Shown piece by piece: positions 1 to 9,062 of a stretch of 42,520 nucleotides of DNA; the stretch's first letter is position 1, and the number at the start of each line of letters is the position of its first letter. The stretch is taken from the NCBI GenBank assembly GCA_014238275.1, contig JABABJ010000142.1:1-42520 (forward strand). The letters run 5' to 3'. The notes below the pieces were generated by a model. It did not search any database and was not told the origin of the DNA. It worked only from the letters and a program-made list of their open reading frames with translations. The DNA is from Leptospirales bacterium. Its GTDB lineage: Bacteria > Spirochaetota > Leptospiria > Leptospirales > Leptonemataceae. The translations under genes were made by a program, and so were the position numbers.

Positions 1-290
1 GGAGAGCTGCAACTGGTAAGTATTAGCTATCGTCTTAGTCAATATCTACTAAAAAGCGGCGGGAACGCCTATATATGGAAGCAAGCCTGCTAAAGCGGGA
101 CTGTCTTCTATTGTAAGTAAGTATCAGGCTTGTTCTTAGAAGAACCGCTGAAAAAACAGGAAATCCCTACAGATACCAAATACCGCCACACGGATGTGGC
201 GGAACAATCCCTACACCCGCAGACAGGAGGTCTGCGAGTGTAGGGCGCGGGGAGAGCCACGAGAGGGAGGCGCGGTCCTCCCTCTCGTGA
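1..290 (+). repeat. Composite palindromic repeat, copy R1
   Basis: A string of hairpin modules without a gene. In order: an A module (16-55, carrying TAGTCAATATCTACTA), a small GGCG/CGCC hairpin (58-69), a C module with arms GCAAGCCTG (81-89) and CAGGCTTGT (125-133), a D hairpin CCGCCACA/TGTGGCGG (183-202), an E hairpin (209-245; inner CGCAGAC/GTCTGCG, outer CCCTACAC/GTGTAGGG), the linker GGGCGCGGGGAGAG (243-256), and a G hairpin with perfect 13-bp arms (258-270 and 277-289). The same modules recur near 18.4, 21.0, 41.1 and 42.3 kb. The left end may continue outside the window. Function unknown; it behaves like an interspersed non-coding element. Confidence 0.85.
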
Positions 291-314
291 AAGGGAGACT
301 CCGCAAAAGGTGTC

Positions 315-350
315 CCTCAGTCATGCCCCAGATGAAGGGCATGACTGAGG
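315..350 (+). repeat. Perfect 14-bp hairpin between R1 and the HDOD gene
   Basis: CCTCAGTCATGCCC (315-328) pairs perfectly with GGGCATGACTGAGG (337-350) around an 8-base loop. No T run follows directly, so it is not a textbook intrinsic terminator. It lies at the edge of R1 and may be another module of the same family, although no second copy of this stem is visible here. The remaining 45 bases before the HDOD ORF are AT-rich. Confidence 0.7.
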
Positions 351-455
351 TCTTATAAGAGCTCTTAATATAGTTACTTTTTTTATAAAAATACCTTGAT
401 TTTTATAAATTATACTTTGATTCTGGAGGATATCTCGGAAAATGTGAAGTATTCG

Positions 456-1955
456 ATGTTGTCATCTAGTTACAGTAATCTGGAGAGTCCCCTTCGATGT
501 CTCCTCAAGGGAGAGCAAATTAACTTTTTCCTAAAAGGGTCAGCGGAGTGTACTCTTCATCGCCTCTCAGGTCTTATCTTCCGAGCTTTAAGTCGCCTTG
601 GTATAGAATTTATTCATGATATCATTATGATGGTCTTAGAAGAAACTTTTGTGAATTTCACAAAGGCAAATGCCAAGAGGATCTACTTCAAAGAAAACCA
701 ATATGATATCCACTCTATAGAAGACTATGAAGTAGCAATGACTTCTTTTTCTCATGATGTCCTTGCCAACTGGAAAAATTTTCATCAAAAAAATGAATCT
801 TCCTTTTCCCAAACATCTTTGAGGATAAAAATCCAAGATGATTCTATTTTTTTCCAGATGGAAAATCCATCTGAGATGACTCCTTGTGAATACGAGAGAA
901 TTAAAGATAGGTTTCAATCATTTCAGAAGCACCGAAATATTCAAGAAGCTTTCTCTGAGATAGAAGATAGTGCAGAGGGAGCTGGTCTTGGTATTTTCCT
1001 GAATCTAAGTCTTCTTGCAAACGCAGGGATATCTGCAGAAAACTATAGAATATACACCAAAGGAAATGATACCTGTTGTAGCTTGAATATTACAAAATCC
1101 CTCATAGAAAAAGGATTCGCTTCCTCCTTTCATAAGAAAATTTCCATGGAGATTGAAAGGCTTCCTACTTTTATTGAGCACATAAATGAGATAGTCCGTT
1201 TATGTAAATCATCTACTAGCTCTTTAGAGAACATTGCTCAAGAAATTGCAAAAGATCCCTCACTTTCCGCACAAATTCTATGCTGGGCTAATTCTCCAGC
1301 ATACATGGGAGCATTACAATGTACACATTTGAAGGATGCTTTAAAAATCGTCGGTTTAAATATTATTCAGAATCTTTTAACTGCCACGGGAGTATTTCGC
1401 TTGTTGGAAAAACATTGTGCAAAACGAGAACTCAAAATGCTATGGAGAGAATCACAGAAGGTATCCTTTTTTGCGACAAGACTTGCGAAAGACTCCTCGG
1501 TCAAGGAGGATGTTGGTACTGCTGGTATTCTTTCTGCTATTGGAAAGATCATTCTTGTATCTCTCGATCAGGAAACTACCCAAGAAATCCAAAATATGCT
1601 TTCTCGCCGTCTTTCCCGTAATATTGCATCTCTTGAAGAATCCATCATCGGTATCAGTCATGCGGAAATAGGAGCAAAAATTACAGAAAAGTGGAATTTC
1701 CCTGCTTCATTGACCTCTGCGATTCGAAACCAATATCATCCCTATCTTGCCGAAACACGACATGCAAGCCTTGTCAGTACTCTTTATACTGCTATCATGC
1801 TAAAAAATTACACAACGGAGGTGATTGACTATAATGCCACTGAACCAGATATACTCCATGAGTTTGGACTGGATTCTGAAGAACGTTTTTGTGCAAAAGC
1901 AAAGCATCTTCAGGAGGAGTTTGAACAAAGCTTTAGTAGCCAATTTGTTCTATAG
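456..1955 (+). CDS. HDOD-domain protein with N-terminal ATPase-like region
   Basis: The C-terminal half is an HDOD domain (about residues 235-430), recognisable from the run ERLPTFIEHINEIVRLC, then SLSAQILCWANSPAY and LKIVGLNIIQNLL. HDOD domains are HD-superfamily relatives that usually lack phosphohydrolase activity and occur in signalling proteins. The N-terminal half (EFIHDIIMMVLEETFVNFTKAN and later EGAGLGIFLNLSLLANAG) resembles the fold of histidine-kinase/anti-sigma-type ATPases, with GAGLGIF as a G-box-like element; this is weaker. No membrane segment is seen. The frame is open from a TTG at 396; in-frame starts at GTG 444 (14 bases after GGAGG at 425-429) and ATG 456 are also possible, and none has an ideal ribosome site. 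A regulatory role is inferred only from domain type. Confidence 0.75.
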   Translation: MLSSSYSNLESPLRCLLKGEQINFFLKGSAECTLHRLSGLIFRALSRLGIEFIHDIIMMVLEETFVNFTKANAKRIYFKENQYDIHSIEDYEVAMTSFSHDVLANWKNFHQKNESSFSQTSLRIKIQDDSIFFQMENPSEMTPCEYERIKDRFQSFQKHRNIQEAFSEIEDSAEGAGLGIFLNLSLLANAGISAENYRIYTKGNDTCCSLNITKSLIEKGFASSFHKKISMEIERLPTFIEHINEIVRLCKSSTSSLENIAQEIAKDPSLSAQILCWANSPAYMGALQCTHLKDALKIVGLNIIQNLLTATGVFRLLEKHCAKRELKMLWRESQKVSFFATRLAKDSSVKEDVGTAGILSAIGKIILVSLDQETTQEIQNMLSRRLSRNIASLEESIIGISHAEIGAKITEKWNFPASLTSAIRNQYHPYLAETRHASLVSTLYTAIMLKNYTTEVIDYNATEPDILHEFGLDSEERFCAKAKHLQEEFEQSFSSQFVL

Positions 1956-2051
1956 CCCTATTCAATACTTAGACACATCCTGCGTTGCATAAGGCTCAAA
2001 AACTGGGTATTCTTGCGAGGTCTTGCACTGTGATATATAGTAGAATTATGT

Positions 2052-3863
2052 ATGTTCAGCACACGAAAAGGGGAAAAACAAAATACTTCTGTCTCTCCTG
2101 AGCTTAGGATAATCCCTAGCCGTCAAGGTGCTCCCACTCTTTTACAAGATGGGCTTTATCTTCATAGCAGACATGATCCCCAAAAAGAAGCAAAAAATCA
2201 GGTAGAATCTATTTTTTTAGAAGATAAGTCTCAGATTGTTCTTTTCATCGGTGGAGGCCTTGGATATGTTCTAAAAGAGTTTTATAAAAGGCATCCGAAT
2301 CCTTGTATCTGGTTTGAGCCCTCAAATGAGGTGATAAATCTTGCTTTCCAGTATATGGCTCTTGGAGACCTCCTGAAATCAGGAAGAATTAAGCACATTC
2401 AACACCATTCACTTCATGAAAACCAGTTCCAAGAAATATTTCAAAACCTTTATAGAGAAGATATTGTTTTTTATATTCACCGTGCTTCCCTAAGCACAGA
2501 TCCTGTTTATCTTAATTTCTATCAGGAAGCAGAACAATATCTGAATCGAAAAAGTGTCAACTCAGCAACCATGATGAGATTTGACCGTCTTTGGACACGA
2601 AATCTATTTGCGAACTTTTCCATTCTGAAAGATGCTCATCCCATCCAAGAACTCTTTTCGACATGCGACAACAAGGCAGCTCTGATTTGTGGCGCAGGTC
2701 CTTCCTTATCCCAAGATATTCCCTATATTAAAAAATATCGGGATAGATTCCTTCTCATGGCATCTGATACTGCTCTTAGACCACTTCAACTTAGCAGAAT
2801 CGATCCCGATATTGTCCTCTCTGTGGATCCTCAGCCCTGTAGCTTTCATTACATGGAAGGATATAGTGGGAATGCTATTTTTATAGTAGACCCTTCTGTT
2901 TCGTATCTCAATCTTAGATCATTCTCACCTCATAAAATTTATTATTTTTGGTCTCCTTTCCCTCTCGGTGGTTTTTTCTTCGACTATCTCAAGAATCCTC
3001 CCGAGAAAATTGCATTTGGAGGTTCAGTTGTCACAAATGCCTATGATCTTGCCGTCCAAATGAATTGTAGTCCTATTTTTCTTGCGGGGATGGATCTTAG
3101 TTTTACGGGTGGGCTTGCTCATTCAAGAGGAGCTGCTCTGGAAAGCCTTTGTTTATATAAACAAAGCCGAGTTTGCTATTTTGAATCTCATAACTATCAA
3201 CAACTTACAGCACTTCCTTCACGTCTCCTGAACGGAAAAGACGGAAATCCTGTCTTAACCAATGATAAACTCCTTCTATTTCACCAATGGCTGGAAAATC
3301 GATTTCACAAGGATAAACAAAGAGGAATCAAAATAGTCAACTTAAGCTCTCAAGGAGCAGAAATATCATCTATTTGTAATGGAAGCTGGAATGACTGTGA
3401 CAACTTGCCAAGGCTCTCTTTGCCAACTCTTGCTAAACAAATCAAGCATTCAGCAAATCATTTCCCCTTAGCATCTTTCCTAAAAGGTCTTGAAAAACTT
3501 AAAAAGGATTTTCTTCAATATAAGATTCTTGTCAAAGAAGGACTTGTGCTTGGAGAACAAATTCTTTATCAAGCAAAAAAAAACACAAAAACTGTAAGCT
3601 ACTCAAAGATGCTTCAGAAAATGAACGAGATTGACAGCAAGATTCTCCATCAGAAAGGAATTTCTTCTATTGTAGGAACGATTATGCAAAAAGTTATTTT
3701 TCAGTTTTCCCGCAAAAAGAATCAAAGTAATTCTGAGGGAAGAAACGAAGATATCTTTGTTGCAGAACGTTCATTAAAATTTTATCAAGCTCTTTTAGAT
3801 TCTGTTTATTTTTATCAAAAAAATTTAAAAAAGACATCGCGAAGATTCAAACTCCTTGTATAA
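2052..3863 (+). CDS. Motility-associated factor (Maf/DUF115, MptE-like) glycosyltransferase family protein
   Basis: A 603-residue protein with the features of the DUF115/MAF_flag10 family. There is an N-terminal region with IVLFIGGGLGYVLKEF, then ALICGAGPSLSQDIPYIKKY (about 208-228), MASDTALRPL and PDIVLSVDPQ, followed by IFLAGMDLSFTGGLAHSRGA. Family members are called motility-associated factors; in several bacteria they transfer nonulosonic-acid sugars onto flagellins, and the core fold resembles 6-hydroxymethylpterin diphosphokinase. No signal peptide is seen, so it is probably cytoplasmic. ATG 2052 is the first start in frame. Its last 8 bases overlap the TTG start of trmB, suggesting translational coupling. 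Substrate cannot be told from sequence. Confidence 0.8.
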   Translation: MFSTRKGEKQNTSVSPELRIIPSRQGAPTLLQDGLYLHSRHDPQKEAKNQVESIFLEDKSQIVLFIGGGLGYVLKEFYKRHPNPCIWFEPSNEVINLAFQYMALGDLLKSGRIKHIQHHSLHENQFQEIFQNLYREDIVFYIHRASLSTDPVYLNFYQEAEQYLNRKSVNSATMMRFDRLWTRNLFANFSILKDAHPIQELFSTCDNKAALICGAGPSLSQDIPYIKKYRDRFLLMASDTALRPLQLSRIDPDIVLSVDPQPCSFHYMEGYSGNAIFIVDPSVSYLNLRSFSPHKIYYFWSPFPLGGFFFDYLKNPPEKIAFGGSVVTNAYDLAVQMNCSPIFLAGMDLSFTGGLAHSRGAALESLCLYKQSRVCYFESHNYQQLTALPSRLLNGKDGNPVLTNDKLLLFHQWLENRFHKDKQRGIKIVNLSSQGAEISSICNGSWNDCDNLPRLSLPTLAKQIKHSANHFPLASFLKGLEKLKKDFLQYKILVKEGLVLGEQILYQAKKNTKTVSYSKMLQKMNEIDSKILHQKGISSIVGTIMQKVIFQFSRKKNQSNSEGRNEDIFVAERSLKFYQALLDSVYFYQKNLKKTSRRFKLLV

Positions 3864-4605
3864 ACCAAATTCTCATAACTCTCCACAAACCATTGATTCT
3901 CAAGATGAATTGAAAGAAAGACTATCTCAACTCACATTGAGAACACGAAAAATTCATCAAGAAAAAGAAGTAATTCTCCCTGATAAAATTGCCCCAATTT
4001 CAGAAAAAAGGCTGTTTAGAACTACAGATAGTCACAAAGGTATTGGAAGAAGAGTTTTAGAGCTTGGGTCTGGATGGGGCGAGTTTTGCTATGACTGGAT
4101 GCTTCAACATCCAGAAGATGAATACGTTGCTTTGGAGTTAAAACACAAACGAATTTATACAACCATCCGTCGCATCCGTTCTCTTCCCAAACCAGTACAT
4201 TTCCGAATCATAGCTATCAATTTCAACTGGTTTTTGAAAGAAATCCTTCCTCCTCAGAGTTTTGATCTAATATTTATCAACTTTCCTGATCCGTGGCCTA
4301 AGAGAAGGCATTGGAAGCATCGCTTGGTGAAGAATGGATTTGATGAGCAAATGAAAGTGCTACTTCGCCCCTTAGGATTACTGTATCTAGCGACTGATTA
4401 TTCTCCTTACGCGAGGAAAATTCTCTCTTTCATGAGAAATTCTTCTTCTTTTCAGTCTGTCCTGCCATGCCCACATTATCAACGTATCCGCTGGGAAGGG
4501 ATTCCTCAAACTTACTTTGAAAGTCGAAGTTTAATGCAAAAAAAGAACCCTTTTTATTTCTGCTGGAAACTGGATGGAGAAGGGATCGCAGCTTCCAGAC
4601 ATTGA
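3856..4605 (+). CDS. trmB: tRNA (guanine-N7-)-methyltransferase TrmB
   Basis: The SAM-binding motif VLELGSGWGEF (about 67-77) is followed by YVALELKHKRI and the family signature NFPDPWPKRRHWKHR (142-156). TYFESRSL near the C-terminus is the usual TrmB ending motif. TrmB makes m7G46 in the variable loop of tRNA, using SAM. The 249-residue length is normal. The frame begins at TTG 3856, overlapping the previous gene by 8 bases; no in-frame ATG exists before the SAM motif. About 55 residues before the SAM motif are charged and poorly conserved. The 3' end overlaps the convergent mnmA gene by 52 bases, so two tRNA-modification genes meet tail to tail. Confidence 0.92.
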   Translation: MYKPNSHNSPQTIDSQDELKERLSQLTLRTRKIHQEKEVILPDKIAPISEKRLFRTTDSHKGIGRRVLELGSGWGEFCYDWMLQHPEDEYVALELKHKRIYTTIRRIRSLPKPVHFRIIAINFNWFLKEILPPQSFDLIFINFPDPWPKRRHWKHRLVKNGFDEQMKVLLRPLGLLYLATDYSPYARKILSFMRNSSSFQSVLPCPHYQRIRWEGIPQTYFESRSLMQKKNPFYFCWKLDGEGIAASRH

Positions 4606-5774
4606 TTGGAAATTATCCCACTCCCTATACAAAGGTCTTGATGATAGAAAACAGCAAATTGACCTGGGGCTGTTCCCTGATCTCTTCCTTCAATTTTCAC
4701 AAGAAAGATTTCATCTTTAAATTTACTATCGCCCTGATCTTTGATTTGATCCTTAATTTGATTCTCGATTGGTTCCTTGATTTGAGTTTTTGCCATATCT
4801 TGATACCAATCCTTCTTTTGAGTTTTAAGCCTTTGGATGTTGCAGGGATAGGATAGCTCTCCATGGCGTATCTTAACCCTAAGAGAGAGGCTATCTGATC
4901 CCTCTGGAGGGGAATCAGAAAACCACATAAGATCTCTTATATGGAAACGGTTTCTTTTTTTTTCTGGGGAGTAATAGTTTTTGGAAATATAGATTCGATT
5001 TTCTTTTGGATCACAATCTATTACGTTCCACGGTCCTCCAGATAGTCTTAGTCCATGACGCTGACCTATCGTATAAAACCAAAATCCTGGATGTTTCCCA
5101 AGAATTTTCCCACTTTCATACTCAAGCAAATCACCTTCTTTTTCTTTTAAGAAAGAACGGAGAAATTCTGAATAACGGATTTTTCCCAAAAAACAAAGCC
5201 CTTGGCTGTCCTTACGCTTGGATGCTGGAAGCCCTCTCTTCTCTGCAATTTCACGAACCTCTTTTTTTGTATATTCCCCCAAAGGGAAGAGAGCCATTTT
5301 CAGCTTTTCTTGTGAAAGACGTGCCAGAAAATAGGTTTGATCCTTCAGCATATCTGGAGAGCTTCGAAGTTCGTACCTTTCTCTTTGATGAATAATCCTC
5401 GCATAGTGTCCAGTTGCAATTTTTTCAAATTCCTGTCCCACTCTATCCATAAAGGAACCAAACTTAATCCTATTGTTGCAAAGCATATCTGGATTAGGAG
5501 TATATCCCTTTTTTACTTCGGAAACAACATAACTGAGGATTCTTTCCTGATACTCTTGCTGGAAGGAAAGAATCTCAAGCGGTATATCTAAAAACTGACA
5601 GGTTCTTTCGGCATATTGAATATCTTCCTTCCATGGACAAGAACCAAGATCCTCCAACTCATCTAGCAGAGATATCTTGAGGTAGTAAGCCTTTAGATCA
5701 TGCCCCTGCTCTTGAAGGAGATGAAGGGCAACCGAGCTATCTACTCCGCCTGATAAAAGAACTGCTACTTTCAA
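4554..5774 (-). CDS. mnmA: tRNA-specific 2-thiouridylase MnmA
   Basis: MnmA puts sulfur on U34 of tRNAs for Lys, Glu and Gln. Visible motifs, numbered from the TTG at 5774: PP-loop SGGVDSS (8-14), catalytic Cys99 in MLCNNRIKFG, TGHYAR, KDQTYFL, and the second catalytic Cys194 in SQGLCFLG. The C-terminal barrel domain follows (GQRHGL, then APGQFAVFY). That domain has an insertion of about 35 hydrophilic residues (near 317-354) rich in QIK/KDQ that the family lacks. The open frame extends upstream to TTG 5876, adding QSQIQSQIQI-type sequence inside a long hairpin; TTG 5774 is preferred because homologues begin just before KVAVLLSGG. Neither start has a clear ribosome site. Confidence 0.92.
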   Translation of the reverse strand: MKVAVLLSGGVDSSVALHLLQEQGHDLKAYYLKISLLDELEDLGSCPWKEDIQYAERTCQFLDIPLEILSFQQEYQERILSYVVSEVKKGYTPNPDMLCNNRIKFGSFMDRVGQEFEKIATGHYARIIHQRERYELRSSPDMLKDQTYFLARLSQEKLKMALFPLGEYTKKEVREIAEKRGLPASKRKDSQGLCFLGKIRYSEFLRSFLKEKEGDLLEYESGKILGKHPGFWFYTIGQRHGLRLSGGPWNVIDCDPKENRIYISKNYYSPEKKRNRFHIRDLMWFSDSPPEGSDSLSLRVKIRHGELSYPCNIQRLKTQKKDWYQDMAKTQIKEPIENQIKDQIKDQGDSKFKDEIFLVKIEGRDQGTAPGQFAVFYHQDLCIGSGIISNQCLEAAIPSPSSFQQK

Positions 5775-5820
5775 AAATCTTGAGTGTGAGCTGACATTTA
5801 CTATCAAGCCATGATTTAAG

Positions 5821-5907
5821 TCTAGTATTTTTCTATTTGTCCTAATTTGGATTTGACTTTGGATTTGACTTTGCAAGGCAAATTAGGACAAATAGAAAAA
5901 TACTAGA
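5821..5907. repeat. Perfect 29-bp inverted repeat (mnmA-pckA intergenic)
   Basis: The arm at 5821-5849 is exactly complementary to 5879-5907, around a 29-base spacer. The spacer itself is mostly a 12-base direct duplication (GGATTTGACTTT at 5849-5860 and 5861-5872). It lies between the divergent genes mnmA and pckA, upstream of the preferred mnmA start and about 140 bases before the pckA start. Either transcript could form a very stable hairpin, or the DNA a cruciform. No T run marks it as an ordinary terminator. Confidence 0.9.
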
Positions 5908-6046
5908 TATTGAAAGACTAAAGCCATAGGCTATTTTAATCTCAAATTTTTATTCTGAGATTCATGAAAAAATATTGATTTATTGCTTGCCAAAATCCTA
6001 TGGACTTATGATGTTTCATTTCTCTATGAAGAAAGTAGGGATGGTA

Positions 6047-7621
6047 ATGGAAAAGATTGATAGAATACAGGATACTCCTATCATTTATCGTAATTTGAGT
6101 TACGAAAAGATCGAAGAGAGAGAATCGAAAGAAGGAGAGCTTGTCTTTACAGAGAAAGGTGTTGCAGCCGTAGATACTGGTATTTTTACGGGGCGTTCGC
6201 CTAAGGATAAGTTCTTTGTTGAGGAAGAAGGGAGTAAGAAGAATCTTTTCTGGAACGATGTGAATCGTTCCTGTCGCCAAGAGGTCTTTGATTTTCTTTT
6301 AGAAAAAGTGGCGAAGCATCTTTCAGGAAAGCCACTCTATGTATTTGATGGCTATGCAGGAAGTCGTCCATCTTCAAGGCTAAGTCTTCGAGTTGTTTCC
6401 GAAAAAGCATGGCAGCATCATTTTTGCACAAATATGTTTATCCGTCCTGAAATTGAGGCTCTTGAGGGCTTTGAGCCAGAGTTTACTATATACAACGCGT
6501 CAGGGCTTACCAATCCCGATTGGGAGGAGCACGGTCTTCATTCTGAAGTTTTTGTTTTATTTGATCTTCATAAGAAAATAGCTTTGATTGGAGGGACAGA
6601 ATATACAGGAGAAATGAAAAAAGGGATCTTTTCCGTAATGAACTATTATAAGCCCTTGGAAGGGATATTAACTATGCACTGCTCTTCTAATGTGGGGCGT
6701 GAAAAGGGGGATTGTGCCCTTTTTTTTGGTCTTTCTGGAACTGGGAAGACAACACTTTCTACGGATCCAAACCGTCTTTTGATAGGAGATGATGAGCATG
6801 GATGGGATGATGAGGGAGTCTGGAACATTGAAGGTGGATGCTATGCAAAGGTCATAAATCTCAACTCAGATGATGAGCCTCTCATCTACGGAGCAATACG
6901 AAAAAATGCCCTTTTAGAAAACGTTCTCATATCTCAAACAGGAAGAGTTGATTATTCTTCCAATCAGAAGACGGAAAATACTCGAGTTAGTTATCCTATC
7001 TTTCACATTCCAGACAGGGTTGAGGATGAAGTCTCTGAGCATCCTCAGAATATTGTCTTTCTTGCTTGTGATGCCTTTGGTGTGCTTCCTCCCGTATCTT
7101 GTCTAACGATTCCTCAGGCAATGTATCACTTTCTTTCGGGCTACACTGCCAAGATTGCAGGGACGGAGAGGGGAATCCGAGAACCTCAGGCGGCTTTTTC
7201 TGCCTGCTTTGGAGCTGTCTTTATGCCTCTTCATCCCACCTATTATGCAAGAATCCTTGGAGAGAAGATGAAGAAGCATAAGGTGAATGCCTATCTCATT
7301 AACACTGGCTGGGGTAGTGGTCCATACGGTGTTGGAACACGAATGGAGATCAAGCTAACTCGATCTATTATTGATGGGATCTTTGATGGGAGCCTCGATC
7401 ATTCCGACTATACTCACTACGAAACACTCAACTTAAATATCCCGAATCAGATGGGTTCCATTCGTGATGACATCCTTCATCCATGGGCTTCTTGGAAAAA
7501 CAGGGAGGAGTATGAAGCTCAGGCACGGAAGCTTGCTTCCATGTTTATAGAAAACTTCAAACAATATGAGGATGGAAGTGGTGAATTTGACTTTGCCGAG
7601 CATGGGCCAAAGCTGTCATGA
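6047..7621 (+). CDS. pckA: Phosphoenolpyruvate carboxykinase (ATP)
   Basis: Converts oxaloacetate and ATP to phosphoenolpyruvate, CO2 and ADP, the first committed step of gluconeogenesis. The protein closely follows the ATP-dependent family: [22 protein letters not shown]-like [33 protein letters not shown], the kinase P-loop GLSGTGKTT (228-236), the metal motif [20 protein letters not shown], and [13 protein letters not shown]. At 524 residues it has normal length. The frame opens at TTG 5975, but ATG 6047 fits the family N-terminus and has AGGG at 6037-6040, six bases upstream. It stands alone between mnmA and a DNA-repair gene. Confidence 0.96.
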   Translation: MEKIDRIQDTPIIYRNLSYEKIEERESKEGELVFTEKGVAAVDTGIFTGRSPKDKFFVEEEGSKKNLFWNDVNRSCRQEVFDFLLEKVAKHLSGKPLYVFDGYAGSRPSSRLSLRVVSEKAWQHHFCTNMFIRPEIEALEGFEPEFTIYNASGLTNPDWEEHGLHSEVFVLFDLHKKIALIGGTEYTGEMKKGIFSVMNYYKPLEGILTMHCSSNVGREKGDCALFFGLSGTGKTTLSTDPNRLLIGDDEHGWDDEGVWNIEGGCYAKVINLNSDDEPLIYGAIRKNALLENVLISQTGRVDYSSNQKTENTRVSYPIFHIPDRVEDEVSEHPQNIVFLACDAFGVLPPVSCLTIPQAMYHFLSGYTAKIAGTERGIREPQAAFSACFGAVFMPLHPTYYARILGEKMKKHKVNAYLINTGWGSGPYGVGTRMEIKLTRSIIDGIFDGSLDHSDYTHYETLNLNIPNQMGSIRDDILHPWASWKNREEYEAQARKLASMFIENFKQYEDGSGEFDFAEHGPKLS

Positions 7622-7687
7622 TCATGCTTTCTCTGCACTAGAGACAAGATCACATCATTTAAGCTACTAGGGTTGACGTATGGAAAT

Positions 7688-7703
7688 TGTCAAGGTTTTG
7701 ACA
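7688..7703. promoter_or_regulatory. Short palindrome upstream of the glycosylase gene, possible operator
   Basis: TGTCAA and TTGACA form a perfect 6-bp inverted repeat with a 4-base spacer, about 70 bases before the GTG start at 7773. This is the only structured element in the 151-base gap after pckA. A regulator site is a guess. Confidence 0.25.
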
Positions 7704-7772
7704 GTTTCATAGCTCTTAAGTTTGCCGTAGCTTGATTTCCTCGACATTTCTGCTTGCTCCTGACTTAGTATT

Positions 7773-8501
7773 GTGGCTACATTCATCCCTGCTTATCAAA
7801 GCCTGTATCAAAAGGTTGGTTCTCTTCATTGGTGGCCTGCACAAACACCTTTTGAGGTTATTGTTGGTGCTATTCTTACACAGAATACAAGCTGGAAAAA
7901 TGTCGAAAAAGCTCTTTCTAGGCTTAGGGTAGAGGGTTATCTTTCGGATCCGAAAGCTATGGCGGATCTTCCTATAGATAGGCTTGCGTTGATGATACGA
8001 AGCTCAGGATATTATAACCAAAAGGCTCGGAAACTTAAAATCTTTCTGTCATGGTTTGCGGGCTATAGCTTTTCACTTCCTAAGGTTCTTGGACAATTCG
8101 AGAAGGCTACTTTTGATGAGCTAAGGAACACACTGTTAGGAATCCACGGCATTGGTCCTGAAACTGCAGACTCCATCCTATGCTATGCTTTTTCTCTTCC
8201 TTATTTTGTGGTGGACTCCTATACGATTCGTTGGGCAAATCGTTATATCCCTCAGCAAAATAGTCTTTCTGATAATAGTTCTTCTTCTAATAGCTCTTCT
8301 TATAGTAGTTCTTCTTATGAAGTTCTTCGCTCTCTTGTCGAGCATGAGTTTCAAAACTACTATCCCAAGTCTCAGTTGAACCGCCACTATAACGAATTTC
8401 ATGCTCAGTTGGTTCATCTAGGTGCTAAGATCTGTACAAAAAGAAATCCCTCCTGTGGGGACTGCTCTCTTCAAAAAAACTGTGCTAAAAATCTTGTATA
8501 A
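7773..8501 (+). CDS. Endonuclease III-like HhH-GPD DNA glycosylase (MagIII-like)
   Basis: Base-excision repair protein of the HhH-GPD superfamily with a C-terminal 4Fe-4S cluster. Helix-hairpin-helix LLGIHGIGPETAD is at 111-123, the catalytic aspartate is D138 in VVDSYT, and cluster cysteines are C211, C218, C221 and C227 (spacing 6-2-5). The lysine that gives endonuclease III its lyase activity (K120 in E. coli) is E120 here. That is as in Helicobacter MagIII, so it is probably a monofunctional glycosylase, perhaps for alkylated bases. A serine-rich insert (about 144-162) from repeated TCT/AGT-type codons is unusual. The start is GTG 7773; no in-frame ATG precedes the conserved region. Confidence 0.85.
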   Translation: MATFIPAYQSLYQKVGSLHWWPAQTPFEVIVGAILTQNTSWKNVEKALSRLRVEGYLSDPKAMADLPIDRLALMIRSSGYYNQKARKLKIFLSWFAGYSFSLPKVLGQFEKATFDELRNTLLGIHGIGPETADSILCYAFSLPYFVVDSYTIRWANRYIPQQNSLSDNSSSSNSSSYSSSSYEVLRSLVEHEFQNYYPKSQLNRHYNEFHAQLVHLGAKICTKRNPSCGDCSLQKNCAKNLV

Positions 8502-8615
8502 TGTGAATCCAAAAACTGTAATTTTTTTGAGTTCGATTGATAAAAAACTAGACAAAAAAATCTCCTATTTTATCTTAGTACTGGATATTCTATTTTTATA
8601 GTGAGGTGTATTTTG

Positions 8616-9002
8616 ATGAGAAAAGTCCATAGTTTTTTTACCGTTTCCATTTCCCTAGTCTGGAAGCTTTTTTGCTTTGGGAGCATCCTCTTTTTTACTA
8701 GTTGTGGGATACTCTCGGAGGATATATTAACAGCAAGGGGAACATTTGCGAACTCTTGTCTAAATTCTGCCAGAGGAATATGTATAAACTACTATCCAGA
8801 AGACGGAGAAGAGGTTCCCTGTTCGTCAAATGAAACTATTCAGTCTGACCAATGTGATACGGCGGGAGTTTTAGCTGAGTGTGGACGTACTGCTCCCCCT
8901 GATAGAGAGGCATTTTATTATGAGTCCGGATGGAGTGAGACAGATGCTCAGGTCGATTGTACTCGTCTATATGGGGCTTCTGCTGAGTTTACCTTGAAAT
9001 AA
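8616..9002 (+). CDS. Small putative lipoprotein, function unknown
   Basis: A 128-residue exported protein. Residues 1-29 are a signal peptide with a basic start and hydrophobic core, ending in LFFTSC, a plausible lipobox with C30 as the lipidated residue. The mature part holds eight further cysteines (e.g. NSCLNSARGICINYY, VPCSSN, SDQCDT), suggesting disulfides in the periplasm or at the surface. No family was recognised. ATG 8616 is chosen over GTG 8601 because AGGTG (8604-8608) lies seven bases upstream. It stands alone between a DNA-repair gene and a convergent gene. Confidence 0.7.
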   Translation: MRKVHSFFTVSISLVWKLFCFGSILFFTSCGILSEDILTARGTFANSCLNSARGICINYYPEDGEEVPCSSNETIQSDQCDTAGVLAECGRTAPPDREAFYYESGWSETDAQVDCTRLYGASAEFTLK

Positions 9003-9062
9003 AAGCTTTGGATACAGAGCTCCTGATGAGCAGAGAGGAATAGATTGTTGGTTTGCACACGA

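Noticed and set aside
1-290. R1 and the other palindrome arrays as CRISPR
   Set aside because: Modules are different hairpins of varied length with no regular repeat-spacer alternation, and no cas genes are present.
7673-7703. TTGACG/TTGACA as promoter -35 boxes for the glycosylase gene
   Set aside because: No acceptable -10 box lies 16-18 bases downstream; only the short palindrome is kept as a low-confidence site.
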